A DNA stretch of 64,000 nucleotides from Monarcha castaneiventris obscurior (Eukaryota; Chordata; Aves; Passeriformes; Monarchidae), in NCBI GenBank assembly GCA_026261815.1, contig JAMPIT010000890.1, positions 8,400,001-8,464,000 of the forward strand. The letters are read 5' to 3'. The notes beneath the pieces are model-generated. The model did not search any database, was not told the origin of the DNA, and worked only from the letters and a program-made list of their open reading frames with translations. The translations under genes and the position numbers were made by a program. Below are positions 28,401 through 41,604 of this stretch, one piece after another (within the stretch, counting starts at the first letter, position 1; each line of letters starts with the position of its first letter).

Positions 28401-30464
28401 AGAAAGCAACTTAGCACAATAAAATCATCACAAGCAATGTATTTGTTTGAAGAACAAAGACCATCTCTTGACACAAAGGAAAGGGTCAAGGGGGAGAAGA
28501 GTGTGTGAAATGTTGTTACTTGAACAGTGAATTTCTCTATGAAGCACTGTCCCAGGATATACCAGCTTTGTGCTTAAGATCTCACTCTTATTCAGCCTTA
28601 AAATTTTTATTGAAATTTTAACAACAGATTTGAGGCAAAGGGTATCACATTTCATGGCACAGCCAGCCTATGATCTGTTTCAGGTTTCCACAACTATTTC
28701 TCTATCTTGTGGTGCTGAATCCGGCTGTGGAAGGTGAATTGCTCTGTGGTTTCAGAGCTAGGACAGAAACGTGCCCCAAGAGTTTAAATCCACTGACATG
28801 TTCTTGGTTTAATATGTGAAAGTTCTTTCTTCTGTTATGAGATCAGAAGCTTTTAGACACAAAACAATCTAAATGTGGCCACACCAGGAAGTGGCACCAG
28901 TTGGGAGCTCATTCTCTGCCAAACATGATGTCATTTCAAGGCAGCTAAGAGTCCTTAAGTGCACCCTGCAGTTAAGTGGCTGCTGTGGAGAGAGGCAGAT
29001 TTTATGATATCGACCAGATTCTTATTTCTGTCACTGCCAAAAAAGTCCCACTGTTGATATTTTTAGTAGTGTTGTCCGAACGTGCTCTGTAGTGCAAATT
29101 GGTATGGAAATGATTGAGTCCTGCCTTGGATTTGCACATTCCACCTTGAGGGCTTTCCTAAAGATTTATAGAAAGCAACTCTCATCAGACTATTCTAAAC
29201 AGCTTGAGGGGAAAAGAATTTTTCCCCCACAATGACAAAGCCTATCAATTCTGTTGAGGAACAGGAGCTTTTTCCACTTCCTATCTCCCATACACACAGC
29301 CCTGGTAAGCACCAGCATGGATACCAGACACTACTCTCTTAGCCTCGTTTCTGTTGTTACTAATTACCCAGACTTGTGATGTTAAACTCTCAATGCAGTT
29401 TTAAATCTATCATTTTCTTCCCCAACCATTTTGGCAAAAGTGTGATTGGGAAATACCTGCCAGTTGTTATTTTTCAGGCTGTTTGGAAAACGATACTCTT
29501 TTTCTTCCCAGTTTCCCAATAAAACCATTTGCTTCATGTTCATTCCTTGAATTGTAGTTAATTATACCAAATTCGACACTTCTAACAGCTTCACGTTTTT
29601 TGGAATAATAGACTTTTTCTAGCTTGGAACAGGAAGCTGTGTTGAAAGAGAAAATAAGGTGGTTTTTGAGATAACACTGAATCTTGTTTCACAATAGAGT
29701 TTCTGCCTAGAGCATTTCTTCACCTTCTTACCCTTCCCCCATTCCTCCTTTCAGACTATATCACAAAATTTCAAAATTTTTCCCTCAGCCTTTTTGTTTA
29801 AGTTTAAAAGTAATCTTTAACACTAGCAACTTTTCACAACTTACAGATCCACGTGACATGTTATTTTTGACATTTATTGTAATGTGGCCTGGGGGACATT
29901 TACATTTGACTGATTCATTTAGACTCCTTTCTCCATATATTGGAAGTTTCTTATTCAGTAGGATTTCAGCATTATTTCTTTGTGCTTCAAACCTTTGAAC
30001 TGGGATTTGGAACCACATTTTGGTGCTGTTCTTTGATGGTGACTGTACCTTGGGTGGTAGCTGTTTCCTGAGTAATGAACTAAAAGCATTGCAGCTTTTC
30101 TTGCACTCAACTTGCAAGGAGGGAAGGATTTAGAGGGTGGTCATTACATAACAAAGCTTGTAATTTGATAACTGGAAGGAGAATCCAGAAAAGGAAAAAA
30201 AATACAGGAGGGTGAGAAAATCCTGCTCTTAAAATGTAAGTGTTCAAGGAGTGCCTTCTGTACAGGGAATAACTGAGCAGGCTTAGACTTTTCAGCTTGC
30301 AGCCGAGGGGATGTAGTGGGAGGACAGTAGAGATCAACAAAGTAAGGAGCAGTGTGGAGAGAATGGACAGGGATTGTTGTTTCAGCTAATATAAAATCGA
30401 GGGTGCTCAGATCACCGACAAACTGGGGGAAAAATTAAGTCAAGGACAGGTTTTTTCACCCCAA
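25477..30464. other. Intergenic, nothing distinctive
   Basis: AT-rich sequence with T runs (26862-26870, 28272-28285). A TEAD-type ACATTCC (29137) is present but isolated. I see no gene, RNA or clear mobile element. Confidence 0.65.
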
Positions 30465-30750
30465 CTCAAAGTAGGTGCACGGATCTCCTTGGTAAAGGAT
30501 GTTGTGGATTTAAAAAAGTTTGCATGGGTCCAAGAGGAGAATGAAGAAATGTTCGAAAGACAGGTCCATGGTGGATGACCAAATAAGACAAACAACACAA
30601 CTCTCAAGAAATCTGAGCTGAAATCAACCTGGGATAGTAGCTGGGAGGGTCTTCGTCCTTTTCTCAGTTAAGCACCTGCTTCTGGCCGCTATCAGAGACA
30701 TTGGCTTGGAGGGGCCCTTGGACTGAACCGGCACAGCTTTTTCTGTGTTC
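30465..30750 (+). mobile_element. Old, diverged CR1 3'-region fragment
   Basis: This segment matches the layout of an ancient CR1 3' end common to birds and turtles: CCTTGGTAAAGGATGTTGTG, then AAAAGTTTGCATGGGTCCAAGAGG, GATAGTAGCTGGGAGGGTCT, AAGCACCTGCTTCTGGCCGC, TATCAGAGACATTGGCTTGG, and GGGCCCTTGGACTGAACCGG followed by CACAGC...TGTTC. Identity is read from memory of the family. The fragment is non-coding and its limits are approximate. Confidence 0.8.
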
Positions 30751-31196
30751 CCCAATCCAACCTGAAACTGCTCATTGTGAGACTGATGTTCATATTTTGC
30801 TTTGAACCATGACAGAGGACTTCCTCTCTTTAGACCATGGCTGAAGCAAGATTTCTATTCCACCCATTGAGTCCCAGTGAAAGACAGAGGCCACTCTGAC
30901 CCCCTTCACGAACACAAGCTCTCAGGGAAAAATTTGCTGTTTTCATCATCTATACTTACCCAACATGGCACATATATTAGCATATATCAAATGCTTCAGT
31001 ATAGATTACTGCAATGTAACCTATCAACAAATATTTTACTCATGTGAAAGGCCCTGAAAGAGGGAATGATTTTACTTGCCACCCAGATGAATTTCCAAGA
31101 GACATGTAATGTTGAGTCTCAGAAATTGCCTTCTTCATAAAAGGCAAAGCTGACAGATGCAGGTTCTGTGGCTTAAAATTACAAAACCTTGTAAAG

Positions 31197-31211
31197 ATAT
31201 ATATATATATA
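31197..31211. repeat. Short (AT)n microsatellite
   Basis: An uninterrupted AT run of about 15-16 bp starting just after GTAAAG. Confidence 0.85.
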
Positions 31212-31729
31212 AAAGAATGCAATGCTCTAAAACAAAAGCAAATAAAAATTCAATGGGACTTCATATACTGGTATTTGTACTCAGAAAGCAAGGTTTAATA
31301 AAATTCTTTAATTTTATGGCAGAAGACATGTCAAGTGCAGTTTACATTTCTCAGCCAATAATCATATTTTCTTGCAAGGGGCTGATACATTTATTTTTTA
31401 GAGACAGACACAACAAATAATAAGGGTTTTTATTTGAGAGGAGAAACAAGCATTTTTATCAAGATGAAAGGGGTATAATAAATTTATGAGACCTCACATA
31501 CAGCTATAATATAATAAATTAGGAGGATTAATGGAATTGTGGGCTACAGTAACCCTCACTAGTAGAATGCCTATTTTATGGAGCTTGATAATACAGTTTA
31601 TCATTGACTCCATGGGAATTCCCACAATATATTAGCTGTGGTGTAACAATAAAGCACACACAGTAAGAGGCATGTCTCTTTTGACACACATTCTCTTCCC
31701 ACACTTATTTTACCAGGGAAACAACTCCG

Positions 31730-31751
31730 GTGCAGTTTAATTAAACTGCAC
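31730..31751. repeat. Perfect 22-bp palindrome
   Basis: GTGCAG-TTTAATTAAA-CTGCAC is fully self-complementary with no spacer. The centre TTAATTAA could bind paired homeodomains, though this is an inference. Confidence 0.9.
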
Positions 31752-33059
31752 TGCAATGAATTAGTCCAGGTCTTAGCCCCCTGACAGTGAGGAGCCTGGC
31801 ATTACCACAGGGGGCTGTCCCCCCGTGACACCAGAGACTGCAGAAAACCTGGGAAAAAAAGTGTAGGGTCTCTCAAGTGACACTGTCACTGTGCAAGGCC
31901 TTAGCTGTCAATCAGAGGACCTGCAAAAAAGCTCAGACCCCTTCACATTCAACTTTATCTGCCTACGTTTGTTCACTTTATCTGACCTTTCGGAGGAGAT
32001 CAGAAAGTGATGTAGAGAGGCAGTTAAAGACCTCCCCATTTATGAAAAAGGTGTGCTTTGGTGGTGGATAAAACCCTCCCTCCAGTGGATGTTCAGCTGA
32101 TGAGGCTTTTAGTCATGATTTTTGCCGTTTTCTGGAATAGGAATGAATCAAATTCACAGTTCTAGAGAAAATAGTTTTTTATAAGGGGAAGTGGCACAGA
32201 CCAGTGTCAAAAGCTGAATACAAGTGGAAGTGTTTAGGTTGCATGAGCAGACAGGCATCACATCACTGCAGCCCATGAGGTTCCTTGGTATTACACAGGC
32301 CATTGAACTGCCTGACTTTGGATGCAATTCTTTGAAAGAGAATTCCTGGAATTCCTGGAAAATAAAAATTCCCTCTGTATTTAGACATCAGCAGGAACAC
32401 AAAAGTGATGACAGTCTTTGGGAACTGTGTGCCTGGTTGGCTACTATCCCATTTTAAAAAAGGGCATCTGATTTTATGGTTGAGTTTACCCGAGTTGCCC
32501 TCGTTATATGACACCACAGGATGGTGTAATGGCCTGAGTTAAATCAACTGAAGAGCAATCTGTCACCAAATTTCTGTTCCCCTAGAGGTGCTCAAGGGTG
32601 CAACCAAATCACCTTAACTTGAATACAGGGAGGTTTTCAGTCTCCCAATAAATCATATTTTTCACTCCTTTAATAGATAGTTTATAGCTTGTATCTGTCA
32701 CTAGTACATTGAAACAATCATAAGGCGATATACACTTCAAAAAAAAGAAGTTGATAATGATTTTTAAACCTAAAAAATTGAATTGTATAATTCTCATGAT
32801 CTTGGAAGGGCACTTAATACAGACAGTGGTATTTCCCTAGAGCCAAATGTTGGAATGTGTAGAAAGGTAATTCCCAATAAAACAGCAAAATGGTCATCCA
32901 TTATTTATAGATATGCCTGAACCTTTTATTAATTCATGAGACTATTTAGGAGTAGAAAACCAGAATTTAATCTTTTAAAAATGCGTTTTTAGTGGGAGTA
33001 CCTTGCTGGACTTAGCTTAACGCTTTCTTTGAACATGCACACCACACCACAGAGGAATT

Positions 33060-33290
33060 CATTAGACAATGGCAATTAGATCTCTAATCATTTGGCACTG
33101 CTGGAATTGCTGCACTCTATTTAAATGCCAGACATGGTACCTTAGTGATTGGTTCATCCTGTCGCCACATTTCCATCGGCTACCGAGCCTGAGAAATGAC
33201 AGTCACATTAGATGTCATGTAAAGCATCTGACCTTGCTCTCCCAGCACTTGATCTTTGCACTTCAGGCGGGCATTTATCATTGTCCTGCA
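33060..33290. promoter_or_regulatory. Putative conserved non-coding block
   Basis: Paired inverted homeodomain cores ATTAGA-TC-TCTAAT (33075-33088) follow a SOX-type ACAATGG, and CpGs are retained (GTCGCC, CATCGGC, ACCGAG). The sequence is free of simple repeats and transposon remnants. The assignment is inferred from texture and motif content only. Confidence 0.3.
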
Positions 33291-35504
33291 GAGACAGGAC
33301 TCAGGTGGTTCAGATTCACCACTGGTTTTCGTGTTGCAAAGGCATTATAACATTCCCTTAACTTTATCCTTCTATTGTAGGAGAAATGGAAACACAATTT
33401 TGTTGCCACCTGGCCAGGTAAATTTACTTAGTGGAGGGAGAGAGAAGCAGGTTCCTGTGGGTCAAAAGAGTGGAAACTAGAGGTGTTGAGTCTTGGAGGA
33501 CATACTCTTCAACTCAAACAAATTCCCAGTGCTTGTAACTGCTTTGCTGGTAGAGTCAAAGACTTTTATTAATCAATATTCACTGCTTTGTTCTTTTTAT
33601 GACAGAGGGAATGCAGAGGTCAGAGATTTTCAAATGGCATAAAGATAGCAGATAGCAGCAGCCATAGCTGCCACACAATGGTCCCTCAGCTTCAAAAGAA
33701 ACAGAAAATCCCATCTGTGGCTGGTAAACTTTGCATTGCAGCTCTTTCCATATTGAACATAACTGCTGTGATTGCAGTTATCTTCTCAGATATGCACATG
33801 GGGGTTCAGGAGGACTTCGGACCCCGTGAGGAGTTTGATCTCCTGTGCTATTCCCCAAAAGGATCCAATAGAAAGCTCCTTTTTTGTGCTCGTGAGGAAG
33901 CTGGTTAGGACTCTCAGATATTGGTGTTTCAATTTGCAGGTTTCTCCGCATAGCAGAGATGGGTTTAGGGTCTGAAAGTTGCAGTGAGTGCTGTCTCTGT
34001 GGACAAGCTGACTGGCTGTCAAAATGGTGGGGTAAGTTTGCAGCTAACTTCAGACTGCAAGTTTCAGGCACATCTCTTAATGTTTGAAGGGATAAATCCA
34101 TAGCTGAAATAGCTTTTAAAAATAAGGTCTGCAGAACTGGGTTGATTTCTGTTAGGCATAGTATTTTTTAGAGGGATGCTAGCTGTGATTCTCCTTCAAC
34201 CCTTGCTGCTCACAAGTGGTTACTTCCATAGGTGGGCAAGGAAAGTGGCATTTACAGATAGTGTCTTGTCTGATTACCCACTCTTATTTTAATGTTTTCC
34301 TGATCCCAATTTTTATCCCATCCAGTACCTCATTTTGCCTCAATAGTTAAGCAAATTTTGCTGTAATTACAGAAAATTGCAGATTGAGATAAAGGAATTA
34401 TAAAGTTTCTGGGAACATACTGTATAAATCAGACTTTACAGAGTGTCTTTCTAACACTTGTTTTGCACTCATCTTTCATTTTCTAGAAAGACTTACATAC
34501 TAATTGATAAAAGTACTCTTCAGGAACATGGTAAGAGTTTACTAGGAAATCCTGAGTTACTATTGTTACATTTTACTTAACTTTTTGGGGAGAAATGTGA
34601 GACTTTTCTAGTGAATTCAGTCTCCCCACCCCCCACACTGGTGACTCTTCATCACCACAGTTTTGGTTCAAACCAAGCTGCAGCTCCTTTATTGCTGTTA
34701 CTGAGTTAAAAGAAGTATGAAACTTTTTTCCTATGCTGAGCTTAATAGATGAAGGGTAAAATCCAACCCACAACTGAGCTCCAAAATGCACAGATTTGAC
34801 CTAGGAGTTGTTAAAGAGAGCCTGTATGATAGACTATAGACTTTTCTATCCACAATGTTTCTTGCTGCTGTGGGCTTGTTGGTGGGATAATTGGTTCTAG
34901 CACGAGTTATGCTCCCAGTGCCAAAGGTGTGAGTGAGAGTCAAGGTCAGTGATCTGACAGTGATGCCCAAGGCAAAGGGGACTTTAGTGGCTCATTCTTC
35001 TAATTGGTGGAAGGAGCACTGTGCTCTGTTGGAAACCCTTTGCTTTTCTATATCAATTCTGACTAGATCTAGTTTCTCCCTTAAAAACCCTACTGATACA
35101 TTTCTGTGATTTGGAATAGAACATTAAATGCACTGGTGCATCTGATCATGTAGCTTTCATTTATACAACACTGTTTCAGCAACATAATGGTGGAGTAAAC
35201 CTAGAATTCTACATGAAAGGGTCAAACCATGTGTCTTTTATGCAGCAGCTTTCATGATGATACAACTTAAACCGGGAAAACAGTCCATAAATTCCAGTGC
35301 AACAGAGGAATATTTGTATGTCTTTCATTGCATTTTGTATGGATGAAGCCTTGCTGTGTCTGAACACCCTCAGGAATGGCTGAAATTCACAGCTGAGTGG
35401 CTTCTTTTCTTAATTGCTGCTTTCCTGGATAGCATGTGTTTTAGGAGGACGTACAAATAAATCTATTTGCAGCAAGTTTATCAGCTGTGCTAATGTAATT
35501 CTTA

Positions 35505-35714
35505 ATGCCTGAGGACTTTGCATAGCTACAGTTGAATTAGAAGGCCGCATTGATCCCCTGTACCTGTGCCTGAGACTAAATGTAGTTGCTGCTCAGTAGC
35601 CGGGCCTCCTGCGGAGGCTCTTGACATCAAAGAGACAAACTAGCTAAGTCATAATTAGCCCCAAGCTTGTTTGGTGTAAATTGTAAACAATATATCAAGT
35701 TGACTAATTGTAAT
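35505..35714. promoter_or_regulatory. Motif-dense AT-rich block abutting the orphan CpG island (putative enhancer)
   Basis: Within about 100 bp are a TCF/LEF-type ATCAAAG (35626-35632), a homeodomain TAATTAG (35652-35658), a forkhead TGTAAACA (35682-35689) and CTAATTGTAAT (35704-35714). The low-complexity decay seen elsewhere in the desert is absent. An enhancer role is inferred from motif density; conservation could not be tested. Confidence 0.4.
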
Positions 35715-35995
35715 GAGCCCGAGTAGCAGACACGGAGCCTCGGGGACCGGCGCGCCGTGCCGCCGCATTGGCTCGCGGTGCGGCCTCGGCGAGGGGCGCG
35801 GAGCCGGGACATCCCAGCCGGGATGTTCGAGTGAGCGAGCCGGGAATCCCAGCCCTTGAACCCGGCGCTTCCCGGGGACATCCATCAACGTCGGCCGCGG
35901 GCAGGAGTCGGGTGCCCCGGCTTCTCCGGGCTGCGCGCACGCTGAGCCGCCCGGCCGCGGGAGTTCTCACATTAATCTCCGCTATTTAGGGCGCT
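35715..35995. promoter_or_regulatory. Orphan CpG island in the gene desert
   Basis: About 280 bp of sharply GC- and CpG-rich sequence (GGCGCGCC, CGGCCGCGGG, CGCGCACGC and others) lies isolated between AT-rich flanks about 22 kb from the SMARCAD1 promoter. It contains an inverted repeat ACATCCC-AGCC-GGGATGT (35809-35826). Three open frames of 73-88 codons cross it, but none resembles a protein I know and they are expected in such GC-rich DNA. A donor-like GAG|GTAAAA lies just past its right edge (36004/36005), so a non-coding transcript on the + strand is possible. It could instead be a CpG-rich developmental enhancer. Confidence 0.7.
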
Positions 35996-37939
35996 CCTCC
36001 AGAGGTAAAAAGGTTGAAAGCCACCAGAAGGATCGTCAGGAAAGTCACAGGCTCTGTGTTCAACATTTTTGGAGGTACAAGCTGTCTTTTGAAACACATG
36101 GACTTAATTAAGGGAAAAACTGAGCCCTTCCTTTCCTATTCCATTTCAAAATTTTCAAGTGCCTAAATACTGAAGCAGCCAATCTCACTAAATATTTATT
36201 ATTTACCCGGAAGAATTTCCCTGTCATCATACAAAAGCAGTAAGCTGGGCTGGAGAGAGTCAATGCACTTTAACAAGAAACAAAACTCCTTGGACCAGTA
36301 ATTTTGCCTGAGCGACACAGATTGTCTGTACTTCTACATCATCCCTGTTTCTCAAAGCTGCAAATTCAAAGGCTGTGATAGGCACAATATGAGAAATGCC
36401 ACACTGTTTGTCTGTGAGTGTCTGCTCTATCACACTATCAACACAATACAGGAATAGATCAAAGGTTTCTAATGGGACAAAGTTTGATTAGCTCATAGGA
36501 ATATAGGAAAAAACATATTTTTGGTAATCTGTAGTGACATAAAGGAAGAAAAATGAATGCACTTGCAAACCAGTAAGCTATTACAAAATAAGAAAAAAAA
36601 ATGTCCTTATGGTTTTTAGTGAGTCCTTGGTGAGTCTTCAACAGCCCACCTTTTTTAGAAAGATATTTTTCTCTATTTATGCTCACTAAGAAAAATTTTC
36701 CCTGTTCTTCAATGAAATTTACACTACTAAGTATATTAGGAATGAAAAAAGGGAAATATTTTTGGGAACAAGGAATGTATGAACATTTGATACTGAGCTA
36801 TGGTGTGCGGAAGCAAATTAAGAAAGCTGCAAAAAATGTTTCAGAATTCAACTGATGTACACACAGGGGCATAAAATGTCTCTTTGAAAGAATTAAGGAA
36901 GATTTCTGTCATGACTCAGTCACAGCTCTGCTTTCTTACTTCATTGGAGAGTGCAAATGTTATTTCTGGCTTCCAGGAGCAGTGGGAATAGCTTTTTTTT
37001 CCATCCATGCAGGCACCAATCCCGAACAGGTCATCTTAAGTTGCAATTCTGAAGAGACTTTCCCCCAAAGCCAGAGAGAAGTACCCATGGAGTACTTCCT
37101 TAGTCTCAAAGGAAAAAAAATAAAGAGAGATGCGGTGTTCAGTCTCACAAGGGCCCATCATGAAAAGGAAAGACTTTTTTCCCTTCCCTTTAAAGTACAT
37201 TTAATGCAAGGTCGAGGAGGTTGGTGCTTGCAGCCAGCTGCCCACCACCACACTGCAGAATCCACTCCTGCACCAGGGCTGCCTCAGCCCTGCAGGGCTG
37301 TGGGCAGCAGTGGGCAGTGCAAATGTATTCCAGCCATCAGTCCTCTGGTTGGTTATTGTGCTGAGAAGTTATGAGTTTGGTTAGAATCACACTGGGCAAA
37401 AGTACATGTGAGACTCTTAATATGCCAGTGGTCATTCTCCTGAAGGACAGTGGTGTTTGCATTTGCCCAGATGGGTTTTGTAAATTATTTTTTGTGTTTG
37501 TTGCATCTGTTCAAACTGCATAAAGCAGAATTACAACTGTATTAAATTATTCCTAGCCTGTAATACCCCTTCTAATCACTATATATTATAGATACCTCTC
37601 CCCTTTGACCCTTCATTAATCTGATGGTGTTAATTGTTCATAACTTATTCAAGTGTTCCTGGATTTCTCACAGATTCTTTTAATTCAAACACTGCAGCTG
37701 AAAATTCCTCATATCACAGTGGCAAGCTTGGGGCTTTGGTACTAGATAAGACTGTGGAAGCTACACCTCCCATAAGGTCTGGAATGACTGGCTTGTGAAG
37801 GGAGCAGAGTTTGCAGGCCAGATCACAAACACCAGGAAAACAAAACAGAATCAATGTGTCTCCAACTGATACTGTCTGGGAAATAAAAAACAGTTTCTCC
37901 CAAGTGAGACTCACTGTCCCCTGGAATCTGAAACCCAAC

Positions 37940-38640
37940 TGTGCCAACTTGGCTGGTTTATTTTAGCGCAATGGGAAGAACAGTGAGTCTTTGTCATAAT
38001 GACAAAGGTAGAATATTTGCTTGTCACCAAATCCTACCCAAGAAGAGAGCTCCACAGACGTCACGCTGTACATTTCAGTTTGTGACAAGAATAATATCCA
38101 ACAATAATAGCGCCCCAGGAGAGCTATTCCCCATTTTAAAGGGATATATGATATTAAACAGGGGCACACCTGCCACCAGGTCAGAAGTTTTGTTAGCTCA
38201 GGAGGACATCCCTGGCTTCAGATATGTAGCTCGTGCCCCAGGCTTAACATGGTCCCGACACTCAATAATATAAATATTATACTGATTTGCCGGAACGCGC
38301 TTTAGAATTATCTACAACTAACTTTGCTATGGCACAGGATGATAAATAACGTGATCACCCTTGTGCTGAGCTGATAAATGATCAGCCAGGCTCTGCTGGG
38401 CACACGCAAGTTGGTGCACTTTGGAATCAGCGTTTAATACCTGCGATACAGGACCTGCTGTTTGACAACAGGGTGTGCTCCCCCGAGGCGAGCCCGTGCG
38501 AGGGATGCGTAAAGCAATTAAGAAGATTGTTATTCCAAAGGGCCCTATCAGCTTACCCTTTTTTATTATATTGCTTCCCCCTGGAGAGCTATCACAGGGA
38601 TCCAGAAAATCGGGCAATAAAAAGCCACACCTTCATTAAG
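37940..38640. promoter_or_regulatory. Long CpG-retaining block, possible conserved enhancer
   Basis: About 700 bp keep scattered CpGs (AGCGCAATGG, GACGTCACGC, CCGGAACGCGC, GAGGCGAGCCCGTGCG) in a CpG-poor desert. The block contains an inverted repeat CTTTGTCAT-A-ATGACAAAG (37989-38007) that presents two opposed SOX/TCF-type sites. It also has GACGTCAC (38057) and many AT-rich homeodomain-like cores. No transposon similarity is seen. It is the best stretch in the window for deep conservation, but this is an inference. Confidence 0.4.
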
Positions 38641-41570
38641 CCCACATAGCCTTGCTTTGTAACAGCATCTCTTTTAGTTAGTACCTAACTAGTACCTTTA
38701 GTTGCCTCAGAAAGGGAGTCAGGTGGTTTCCCTATGGTCAATGCAGAAAGTTGAAGTAAAAACTTTTCATTTTGGCCAATTGCTATTTTAACCATGCCCA
38801 GATAAGACTTCATGGTAGAGTTTGCATCTAAAATACAGTAAGATAGCTGGGACATGGGTATGTATATGCTTTTTGCAACAGGTTTGGAGGAACGAGCATT
38901 TGAAGCAAGAATGTGTTGATTTTTGGCCTATTAACCACATAATCTGAAATCTGTATTATACGTAACTTTATCCTGTGTCACAGCAACAATCCCTTGGCTC
39001 TTGTTAGCTGTCTTGATTCAAAAGGCTCTTCCTGTTTGTTTGGGGTTTTTTATTATCCATTGGTACAATTATTTGGTGACATAGCTCTTCTACCAAATCT
39101 TGAGATGATCAGTCTTCCCTCTAGTTTAAATAGCTTTATTGATGATGTGACTATTTTAAATTCTGTTGCAGTCCTTTGGAAGTGGTCACTGTGGGTGCAT
39201 CTCATTTGTTTTTACCTCTTGGGTGCTCACGTTTGCCAGTTTTAGCACTTATGGTATTTTATCTAAAACATTTTGTGCCTCTCTTGTGAAAACACATGGA
39301 GTGAAGCTGATATACTGGGACTGAATACTTACGCAGACATGCACAGATTCTAGAGCTTAAATATATGTACACTGATGTCCATTTCAGTCTCGGACCATTC
39401 AAGATTTTGAAGTTAAAAGCTATGATGATAAAACAGTCAGTGAAGCAATTTTAAGAGTCAAATGAAGATAAGTGAAGTGATAAATGAAGAAGTGATAGTG
39501 TACAATACTTTTTGTAATCATAGGAGACAGAACATGCATCAAACCTAAGTTTCGGTATCATGCTATAGCAGAATGAACCCCACTATCCATACTTATAAAG
39601 TAGCTTAAACGTTTTCACAGATGTATTCTTTAAACATCCCTTAAAGTTTGTATTTACTTGGAAAATCCGTATGTAAAGCCCTGCACTAGGACCTAACTGT
39701 GTAACCAGAAAGAAAATGCAGGATGGCAGCATCATTTTTTCCCTACATGCACAAAGTTTAACTCTGTAGTAATTTTTGCATTAATGCTAAGATCCTGATT
39801 CAGCTTTCAAGAGGAGGGGGAAGAACAAAAAGTTCCTGACATTTCTCTCTGGGTCCACCACTAATTTTTAGAAAAAACTGATCATGGTAGCTTTCTTGCT
39901 TTCTTTTAGTAATTGCTGTAGGAATCTCAGACAAAATTCAAACTGAAATGCCAACATTTGAATTTTTGCCTCTGTGTTGAGAACAACATTGTGTCACAAC
40001 CTGCTTTTCTACTCTCACTTAGAATAATTTTGTTCTTTTTGTAGTTTGCTGTTTTCCTGGTATATCCTTCAATTTAAAATGACAACTAAGCCTATCAGTG
40101 CATATTATCATCAGTAAAGGTTACTGCAGGGAAAAAAAGCTTCTATGACAAATTTATTCTCTCAGATGTAGAGTTCTGACAACTGGCTATCAGTTAGTGA
40201 TCATCAGGCAGGTAAGAGTGGTGCTTTGACCATGAGTGACATGGTCTGTCCAGGCAAGAGAGAACAGTGTTTTTCTGATGAAATACTCTCGTGATTATGC
40301 TGACTCCTCTTGGCACCTCTGTGGTGTGAGGTGTGGTGCTCACACCTTGCTGGCTGTTGGTGAGCCCTCCTGTTGTCATCAGTTCCTTGGATGACTCTTG
40401 TTCCTCTCAACCTCTGTAATATCTGCTCCCAAAGCAGTTTCTGCAGTTTCTGTGGGGAAAGAACTTTTTACCTTTTGGGTTCATCTAAGAACATATAGAC
40501 CAGCAGGAGTTATCGTATCTAGGTGTCCCAGTTTGTAGGTTTGCTATGAGATTGGGTAAGAAATGTTTTGTTAGTGGCAATTTACTTTGAACTCACCCTT
40601 TACTTATTCCAGGGGGAAATGCTAATAAGAATATTTGTTTAAGGCACAGTGACTAGCTGTTATATTTCCAAACGTTCATAAAATACACAGATGAAGGAAA
40701 ACACATTATCTACTTATATCGAGATTAAATTTGAAACGACTTTTTTTTCCCAGGTCTCAGTCAGATCTGAAAGCTGAGCTGACTGCCCTTAAACCCCCGG
40801 GCTCTCAGGGAAACCCTGGTACAGGACAGAGGTTGGAAGCTTGTGGCCAGTTTTGGGGGCACAGTAATTTTAAACCAACTGGCTCAGCCCTTTATTTACT
40901 GACCTGTTTAATGTGCTACCTACTAGTCAGGTACTTGCTACTGCTGTGCTTAAGAGAAAGATCTAGCACTCCTTTAAGTAGATTAAATTTGGTTGTCACT
41001 GTTTTGGAGATGCAAAAGTTGTTTTGCCAAAGCTGATGTCATCCCTTGCACTTGACTATCCAGTTAACATGTGTGATACAGCAAGGGGTAAAACTTGGTT
41101 TTCATGATGTACTTCATATTGTTTCCTATCTTAAGATGTAGCTCATTATTAGGCCTTAATTAGACCAGACATCACTTTGTGGTGCCAACAGGCTTGGGGT
41201 GATTATTCTCCTAAACCTTTTTTTCTGACATTATCATATCAGTGATACAACCTGTAAAGCAAAGCTTTTGAAGCAGCAGTAAGAGGGATAAGTTGGTTTT
41301 GGTGTGGGGAGGTTGAAGGAAAGTGATAAGTAAAACAGAAAAATCAAACTGGATTACTAGTCCAATAGATGTTTTAAAACATACATCAAAGTCTGAATCA
41401 GTGTTCATACAACAGCACTGAACACAGGATTAAAATGTAGAGGGATCTCAACCCAAAATCTGTACACGTGCAGCAGGGCTGGGCAGTCATCACCAAGAAC
41501 ATCTGGGTGACGAGCAAGGAGGAACAGAGAATTCATGCAAGCTGAACGCATTCCTCCCTTCATCCTTGAA

Positions 41571-41604
41571 GGTACCCAGAAGTCGTGGGTACCCAGAAGT
41601 CGTG
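41571..41604. repeat. 17-bp tandem duplication
   Basis: GGTACCCAGAAGTCGTG occurs twice head to tail with no difference between copies, so the duplication looks recent. There are only two copies and no surrounding array. Confidence 0.95.

Noticed and set aside
31795..31815. Possible CTCF motif (ACCACAGGGGGCTGT)
   Set aside because: The AGGGGGC half matches, but three positions in the CCASY half do not.
37300..37320. Possible forward CTCF motif (GCAGCAGTGGGCAGT)
   Set aside because: Two core mismatches and a low-complexity GGGCAG-repeat context make it weak.
41571..41604. Direct repeats considered as a CRISPR-like array
   Set aside because: Only two adjacent copies with no spacer, in vertebrate DNA.
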